Shown here: in pieces, positions 59,063 to 64,000 of the stretch
Numbering within the stretch: the first letter of the stretch is position 1
How the letters are laid out: each line of letters opens with the position of its first letter
From: Mesorhizobium sp. M7A.F.Ca.US.008.03.1.1
GTDB taxonomy: Bacteria; Pseudomonadota; Alphaproteobacteria; Rhizobiales; Rhizobiaceae
Length of the DNA stretch: 64,000 bases
Direction: 5' to 3'
Assembly (NCBI RefSeq): GCF_003997495.1
Contig: NZ_RZRU01000027.1
Span: 20,452 to 84,451 of the forward strand
Position numbers and translations under genes: made by a program
Notes under the pieces: model-generated
Databases searched by the model: none
Told to the model about the DNA's origin: nothing
The model's input: only the letters and a program-made list of their open reading frames with translations

Positions 59063-59737
59063 GTGGCGCGACCAAGGCCTATTATTTTCGATTGCGACGG
59101 CGTTCTTGTCGACAGCGAGCCTCTGGCCGCCCGCGCCTATGAGCGCGTCTACGAAAAGCACGGCATGCCCGGCGTCAACACCAGCATCATCGCCCAATGC
59201 ATCGGCATGAAGCAGTCCGATATCATCGCCAGGATCAAGGAATTGACCGGGCACCAGTTTCCGGCGGCGGCGGACGGCGACATCTGGGCCGAGACCAAGG
59301 TGCTGTTCTCGCAGGAATTGAAGCCGACACCGGGAATCACTGCGTTTCTCGAGACGCTCGCGGGCGACCGCTGTGTCGCCTCGTCCTCCTCTGTCGAGCG
59401 CATAAACCACAGCCTTGCCGTGACCGGGCTGGCGCGTTTCTTCGGCGATGCGATCTACAGCTCATCGATGGTCAAGAACGGTAAGCCCGCGCCGGACATC
59501 TTCCTCTTCGCGGCGGACAAGATCGGCGCCAATCCCGTTGACTGCATCGTCATCGAGGACTCGCCCTTCGGCATCCAGGGCGCGGTCGCCGCAGGCATGA
59601 CCGCGATCGGCTACACCGGTGGCGGCCATACCTATGCCGAGCACGCCGCTCGGCTGACGGCTGCCGGTGCCGATTTCGTCTGCGCCGACTGGCAAGAAGT
59701 CAGCCGGCAATTGTCCGGGCTTGGCGCGCCGGCCTAA
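59063..59737 (+). CDS. HAD-IA phosphatase (beta-phosphoglucomutase-like)
   Basis: The 224-residue protein has motif I IIFDCDGVLVDSEPLAARAYE, CVASSSSVERI (motif II), KPAPDIFLFAADKIG (motif III) and VIEDSPFGIQGAVAAGM (motif IV). Such HAD proteins dephosphorylate or isomerise small sugar phosphates. GTG 59063 is preferred because GAGAGGG stands upstream; ATG 59042 is in frame without a clear ribosome site. Its end overlaps the convergent DUF930 gene by 4 bp. Confidence 0.88.
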   Translation: MARPRPIIFDCDGVLVDSEPLAARAYERVYEKHGMPGVNTSIIAQCIGMKQSDIIARIKELTGHQFPAAADGDIWAETKVLFSQELKPTPGITAFLETLAGDRCVASSSSVERINHSLAVTGLARFFGDAIYSSSMVKNGKPAPDIFLFAADKIGANPVDCIVIEDSPFGIQGAVAAGMTAIGYTGGGHTYAEHAARLTAAGADFVCADWQEVSRQLSGLGAPA

Positions 59738-60909
59738 TTCAGCGGATACTTGGTGAATCCGCGACCGGCCCATTCGCCAGCCGGGACCAATGATCCCACG
59801 CGGAAGTTGAAGGATAGGACCCTCGTCGCATCGGGGTCGACTTCACACCGGAAGTTTAGATTGTACCAGGTGTTTCTGGTGCTGAAGGCCGCCTGAGCAG
59901 GATTGAGAACATTGCCTTTGTCCAGCGTGATGGTTGGTACCCATTTGACCGTATAGTCAGCACTTTGCAGTTCCCGGCTTAGAACATTGCCGCAAAGGGT
60001 GGCCACGCGCTGACCGCGCGGCACATTCTCCATGGAGCTTGTAGCGAACGCATTGCCGGTTGCCCCCTGCGAGTAAAGCTTTCTGACGCCCGGAAGGCCG
60101 GAATAGGTCGGCGATCCTGCAACGTCGTTGTTGGTGGGATTTGACCTTCCAGCATTCCCGATCGGCGCTTTGAAAGCTCTTGCGGGTTTGAACGTCATTG
60201 TCTTGGCAGGTTTGGATTTGGGCTTTGCCTTTCCGGTCGAGGCTGGAGGCGCCGGCTTATCACCGGTCTCAGCCGCCAATGGCTTTGGCGTCACGACGGC
60301 TTGCTTTTCGGCGGGTTGCGGTGCGGGTTCTTGTTTGTCCGGCTGTTGTCTGTCAGTGTCCTCGGTCGCCTGCTTCTCCTCGCCTTGCGCGGGCGTTTCG
60401 TCCGGCGCAACGGTGGCCGGCTTCTCGTCAGGCTTGCTGGGCTCCGCCTTCTGCTGTGGCGTTGCAGCCGGGGCGGGCTGGGTCGGCGTGGGTGTCGGTG
60501 CCACAGGCGGCTTCGCCGCCTCATCCTTGGCCGGCGACGGCGTGTTGGGTTTAGCGCTGCTTCCGTCGAGCGATTTCTCCGGCCCGGTATCTTTCTGGCC
60601 GTACTGGAAGACGCGCTTCAGAACCTGGTCGTCTGGCGGTTTCGGCGGTTCCGGAGGCGGCTTTTGTTCAGGCGGCTTTTCAGCCTTCTTTTCAGGTGTC
60701 GGTTCCGGTGGCTTTGGAGCAGGTTTCGGCTTGGGCTTCTCGGGTGGCGGCACGATCGCGACATTGACGGGCTGGTCCTGCTGAACCGGCTGCTGCTCGG
60801 GTCTCGGCAGGCCATAGACCAGAAACGCGGCGATGAGCGCATGCAGGATCAGCGATGCGGGCAAAGCCCACAGCAGATGCCGCCGCCGTTCTCCTGTCTC
60901 GCCCTTCAT
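59734..60909 (-). CDS. DUF930 protein with TonB-like N-terminus
   Basis: The 391-residue protein has a short cytoplasmic start, one membrane helix (ALPASLILHALIAAFLVYGL), a long Pro/Lys/Glu-rich segment (about residues 40-230, with KPKPKP-type repeats) and a C-terminal DUF930 domain (GQRVATLCGNVLSRELQSAD; WYNLNFRCEVDPDATRV). The layout resembles TonB spanning the periplasm, but the C-terminal domain differs. Function unknown. ATG 60909 is preferred; TTG 60945 also opens the frame. Confidence 0.78.
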   Translation of the reverse strand: MKGETGERRRHLLWALPASLILHALIAAFLVYGLPRPEQQPVQQDQPVNVAIVPPPEKPKPKPAPKPPEPTPEKKAEKPPEQKPPPEPPKPPDDQVLKRVFQYGQKDTGPEKSLDGSSAKPNTPSPAKDEAAKPPVAPTPTPTQPAPAATPQQKAEPSKPDEKPATVAPDETPAQGEEKQATEDTDRQQPDKQEPAPQPAEKQAVVTPKPLAAETGDKPAPPASTGKAKPKSKPAKTMTFKPARAFKAPIGNAGRSNPTNNDVAGSPTYSGLPGVRKLYSQGATGNAFATSSMENVPRGQRVATLCGNVLSRELQSADYTVKWVPTITLDKGNVLNPAQAAFSTRNTWYNLNFRCEVDPDATRVLSFNFRVGSLVPAGEWAGRGFTKYPLN

Positions 60910-61062
60910 CCTCACCGATGTGGAATGAAATGGCAGCGGCTTCAAGCATAGGTAGTGGATTGGCTTGATTTAACCGCTGACAGGTTGGTGATCGGATGAC
61001 GACGCGCAGACCAGCGCCAGTGAGGTATGGCGCGACTCAAACCAGCCGATTCAGACCCCAGG

Positions 61063-61821
61063 TCAGCCAGTTTGCCGCTGGCGCATGATCCGGTCCAGAA
61101 ACCGTTCGTTCAGCCGCGTCTCGCCAAACCAGTTCAGCCGGTTGATGCTGATGAAGCCGGCATCGATCGCCTCGTTCTCGTCGCCCGGCTGGCTCTCATG
61201 AGCCCGACCGCGCGGCACGGTGATGACCGTGCGATCGCCATCGCATTCCAAGATCTCGGCCTTGCGGGCGATCTTGTCGCGGCCGATGCGCGGTTGGCGG
61301 ATTTCGGCCGGCAGCGAGGTCGGCAGGTTGATGCTCAGCCAATGACCCTCAGCGGCCCAGTCGGCGTGCGAGTGCCACAATAAAGTGATCAGCGCGCCAA
61401 GCCATTGGTCGTCGCCATCGGTGAAATCAGGATTTTTCACGCGTGAGAAGCCGATGGCTGGAACGCCCCAGAAAGTCGCCTCCCGCGCAATGCCGAGCGT
61501 GCCGGAATAGGCAAGGTCCTCGGCAACGTTGCGGCCATCGTTGACGCCGGACAGCACAAGGCCCGGTTTCTCGGAATCGGCAAACAGCCAGGTCATAGCG
61601 CTTACCACGCAATCGGCCGGTGTGCCGGAACAGGAGTACCAGTTCGGTTTGACACGCCGCATGGTCAACGGCCTGGCAATCGTCAATGACGAGCCGGCAG
61701 CGGTGCGCTTGCCGTCGGGCGCGACCACCCAGATATCGTCGCTCAACGCGCGGGCCGCGTTGACCAGACGGGCAAGCCCCGGCGCTTCGATGCCGTCGTC
61801 GTTGCAGATCAGGATTCTCAT
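61063..61821 (-). CDS. surE: 5'/3'-nucleotidase SurE
   Basis: The 252-residue protein has the SurE metal-site start MRILICNDDGIEAPGL, the VVAPDGKRTAAGSSLT loop, SGTPADCV and GVNDGRNVAEDLAYSGT. SurE hydrolyses nucleoside monophosphates. ATG 61821 has GGAGG ten bases upstream. It overlaps the metallo-beta-lactamase-fold gene by 4 bp rather than following pcm, as in E. coli. Confidence 0.93.
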   Translation of the reverse strand: MRILICNDDGIEAPGLARLVNAARALSDDIWVVAPDGKRTAAGSSLTIARPLTMRRVKPNWYSCSGTPADCVVSAMTWLFADSEKPGLVLSGVNDGRNVAEDLAYSGTLGIAREATFWGVPAIGFSRVKNPDFTDGDDQWLGALITLLWHSHADWAAEGHWLSINLPTSLPAEIRQPRIGRDKIARKAEILECDGDRTVITVPRGRAHESQPGDENEAIDAGFISINRLNWFGETRLNERFLDRIMRQRQTG

Positions 61822-62987
61822 CGTTTTCTTGCCTCCGAAACCACTATGCGCTGGCCGGTGCGGCATTGCGTTCGCAGCGACGGGATGTGGGTTTGCAGAT
61901 CGCCGAGAAGGTCCGGCGTGCAGGAATGACCGAGTGCGGCGGGACGGCCGGCCTTCTCCCAGATGTCGACATTGCCCGACAGCGTCGGATGGGTCGGCAT
62001 GCGCACCCAGTCCGCCCGGCCGGCCTTGTGCAACAGATCGCCCGGCGAGCCTGACGGCAGATGGCCGGTAAGCAGCACCGGAAAACCGGAATGGTCGGCA
62101 CGCGGCAAGAGGCGCGACGACGGCCCGGCTTCACCCATGCCGTCATCCGCCAGCAACGGCATTGGCGGCAGGGGATCGACATCGGTCCAGTCGGCTGCTT
62201 CCTGCAAGCGGCGGCGCAGCAACGCTGAAACGCCCGGCAACAAGGCTGCCGTGGCGCCGATCTGCGCTTGCAGCGACGAACGCATGCCGGCATGGATGGC
62301 GAACGGCCCCGGCAAGGCCGCGATCAGCTCCAGTGACCGACCCGAGAGCGGCGTCGGCAAAAGACATCCGTCCGAATGCCTCGCAACCCACTGCGAGATT
62401 TCACGCGCACGCGCCGTCCCCGGCACCGGATCGGCGCCGTAGGACGCATCGAGAACAAGCAGGTCGCAGTGGGGGATCGTGTCCATGATGAAGACATTGC
62501 TGTCCGGCACCACATCGGCGGAATAGGCGACGCGGCTCTCGCCGTCGTCCACGGCAAACCAGGCGCCGCCCACGACATGCCCGGAGCGTCCCGTCCGAAT
62601 CGTGAGGTTGCCGCTGTTCAACGTGTCGCCCGGCTCGAACAATTCGATGCGGTCTTCGGGAAAAGGGAACCGCCTGAAATCCTCGGGCTCAGCATAGCCG
62701 GCGAGCGCGGCGGGCGCCTCGTCTCGGGTCTCGGCCGTCATGAAGATCGGACCGGCATAGCCGCGCGACAGCAGCCAGCTCAGCGCACCGATATGATCCT
62801 CATGCGCATGCGAGACGAATAGCGTGTCTATATCGGCGACCGACCCGTTCAGCACCGGATAATAGTCCGCGCCGGAGGCACCGACCTTGATGCCGACGTC
62901 GAGCAGGACGCGATCGTTGCCGCTGCTGACAGCAAGGCTGGTGCGGCCCTTTTCGCCAAAGCCGCCGAGCAGATCGAGCATCATCAC
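61818..62987 (-). CDS. Metallo-beta-lactamase-fold hydrolase
   Basis: The 389-residue protein has the binuclear zinc motif FVSHAHEDHIGALSWLL near residue 58, GRSGHVVGGAWFAV and YSADVVPDSNVF. The layout resembles RNase J/CPSF-type MBL proteins, but it is shorter and the substrate is unknown. The C-terminal third has ALGHSCTPDLLGDL. It overlaps surE and the ABC ATPase gene by 4 bp on either side, forming one operon. Confidence 0.82.
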   Translation of the reverse strand: MMMLDLLGGFGEKGRTSLAVSSGNDRVLLDVGIKVGASGADYYPVLNGSVADIDTLFVSHAHEDHIGALSWLLSRGYAGPIFMTAETRDEAPAALAGYAEPEDFRRFPFPEDRIELFEPGDTLNSGNLTIRTGRSGHVVGGAWFAVDDGESRVAYSADVVPDSNVFIMDTIPHCDLLVLDASYGADPVPGTARAREISQWVARHSDGCLLPTPLSGRSLELIAALPGPFAIHAGMRSSLQAQIGATAALLPGVSALLRRRLQEAADWTDVDPLPPMPLLADDGMGEAGPSSRLLPRADHSGFPVLLTGHLPSGSPGDLLHKAGRADWVRMPTHPTLSGNVDIWEKAGRPAALGHSCTPDLLGDLQTHIPSLRTQCRTGQRIVVSEARKR

Positions 62988-64000
62988 GATGCTCCGCCCG
63001 CCGCCGGGATCAGCCAGCCGGACCGTATCCGCAGACGCGCCTGGGCTCCGCTCTCCAGCGCGACCGGATCGGGCCGTTCGAAATGCAAGGTGAGGTCCGG
63101 ACTGGTCGAAGGCGTGAATTCGATGCGCGCCGAGCCACCCTGGTAGATCACCCGCTTGACCAGGCCATCGAAGCCGGGGCCGTCCTGCGACACGTCGAGG
63201 TCGGCCGACCGGCAGCAGACCTTTGCCCCAGTTCGCGGCCGCTCGCCTGGTCGGCAGCGGACAATCAGTTCAGCGCCGAGAACCCGGACCTTGCAGTGCC
63301 CTCTTTCTTCCGCGCTCAACACATCCGCGGGCAGCAAAATGCCTTGCGAAATGAAGGACGCCACCATTTCATTTGCCGGCTCATGATAGAGTTCTCGCGG
63401 CGTCGCCAGCTGGGCAAGGCGCCCGCCATCCATCACCGCGATGCGGTCGGCCAGCGCCATCGCTTCGGCCTGGTCATGGGTGATGTAGACGATGGTGGTG
63501 CCGGTGCGTTTGTGGAAGGACGCGAACTCGTCCTCCATCGAGGCCCTCAGATGCACATCGAGATTGGCCAGCGGCTCGTCGAACAGAACCAGCGAGGGCG
63601 CCGCGACAAGGCAGCGCGCCAATGCCACGCGCTGGCGCTGGCCGCCGGAAAGATTGGCCGGCCGACGCTCGCCCAGCCCTTGCAAATTGACCAGGGCGAG
63701 TGCGTCTTCAACCTTCCGGCGGGCGACGGCCTTGTCGAGCTTCGCCACCTTCAGCGAATAGCCGATGTTCTCGGCCACCGTCATATGCGGCCACAGCGCA
63801 TAGTTCTGGAAGACGATGCCGACACGCCGCTTTTCCGGCGCGACGCTGCCGCCCTTGCCCGACACGACCTCGCTGCCGATGCGGATTTCGCCTGAAGTCA
63901 CTTTCTCGAATCCGGCCACCAGCCTCAGCAACGTCGTCTTGCCGCAGCCGGAAGGGCCGAGCACTGCCAGGAACTCGCCGTCGCCGACATCGATCGACAC
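62984..64000 (-). CDS. ABC transporter ATP-binding protein (partial, 5' end outside window)
   Basis: The visible 338 residues contain Walker A GPSGCGKTTLLRLVAGFE, Q-loop VFQNYALWPHMTVAENIGYS, signature LSGGQRQRVALARCL, Walker B LVLFDEPLANLD and the H-loop ITHDQAEAMA. A C-terminal TOBE-like domain follows. This is the PotA/FbpC/UgpC type that energises import of polyamines, iron or sugar phosphates. The N-terminal strand before the Walker A is cut off, so the GTG at the edge is not the real start. Confidence 0.92.
   Translation of the reverse strand: MSIDVGDGEFLAVLGPSGCGKTTLLRLVAGFEKVTSGEIRIGSEVVSGKGGSVAPEKRRVGIVFQNYALWPHMTVAENIGYSLKVAKLDKAVARRKVEDALALVNLQGLGERRPANLSGGQRQRVALARCLVAAPSLVLFDEPLANLDVHLRASMEDEFASFHKRTGTTIVYITHDQAEAMALADRIAVMDGGRLAQLATPRELYHEPANEMVASFISQGILLPADVLSAEERGHCKVRVLGAELIVRCRPGERPRTGAKVCCRSADLDVSQDGPGFDGLVKRVIYQGGSARIEFTPSTSPDLTLHFERPDPVALESGAQARLRIRSGWLIPAAGGAS

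Overview
The window reads as chromosomal DNA of a Rhizobiales bacterium, most like Mesorhizobium or a close Phyllobacteriaceae relative. Evidence: high GC, dense short operons, aerobic-type cobaltochelatase genes cobS/cobT, the aroK-aroB-hemolysin-like order, DUF930 and DUF3108 proteins, a full CUT2 sugar ABC operon, and several short palindromic repeats of the kind scattered through rhizobial genomes. This is judged by eye; no database search was run.

Layout. 1-5.1 kb: cupin protein, YhhN protein, DMT exporter, DUF3108 protein, rpmB, a queuosine-precursor transporter behind a probable preQ1-I riboswitch, and a spermidine-synthase-like protein. 5.1-10.7 kb: phytase-like esterase, cobT, a small exported protein, cobS, a J-domain protein and a BolA protein. 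10.8-18.3 kb: a ThDP enzyme, an alpha/beta hydrolase, and the prkA-yeaH-spoVR stress operon with a possible EcfG promoter. 18.3-29.1 kb: a CBS-domain protein lacking its usual membrane domain, aroB, aroK, a small membrane protein, xerD, accA, an L,D-transpeptidase lipoprotein, a TusA-like protein, a COG0523 GTPase, a D,D-carboxypeptidase and an M20 amidohydrolase.

29.16-39.44 kb: a 10,239-bp integrative element inserted in tRNA-Arg(CCT). It is bounded by 47-bp att repeats, with its tyrosine integrase beside the right end. It carries an AlpA/excisionase-like protein, a GIY-YIG-like nuclease, a frameshifted gene, an archaeo-eukaryotic-type primase, a repeat-rich non-coding block that could be its origin, a five-gene operon starting with a terminase-small-subunit-like protein, and a right-hand cargo block (wHTH regulator, zinc-ribbon membrane protein, two small proteins). 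It has no recognisable capsid, portal, large terminase or tail genes, so it looks like a phage-satellite-type element. This is the part most likely to be undescribed.

39.5-53.3 kb: cytochrome b561 and cupin proteins, then a carbohydrate locus. One arm runs leftwards (DeoR regulator, FGGY kinase, ribose-type ABC transporter, epimerase) and the other rightwards (class II aldolase, second FGGY kinase, HAD phosphatase), with a SorC-type regulator facing the second arm. A MITE-like 178-bp inverted-repeat element sits between the binding-protein and epimerase genes. 53.3-58.1 kb: a complete glucitol-type PTS with an HPr-Enzyme I fusion, unusual for an alphaproteobacterium. 58.2-64 kb: a hypothetical protein, HAD phosphatase, DUF930 protein, surE, a metallo-beta-lactamase-fold protein and an ABC ATPase cut by the window end.
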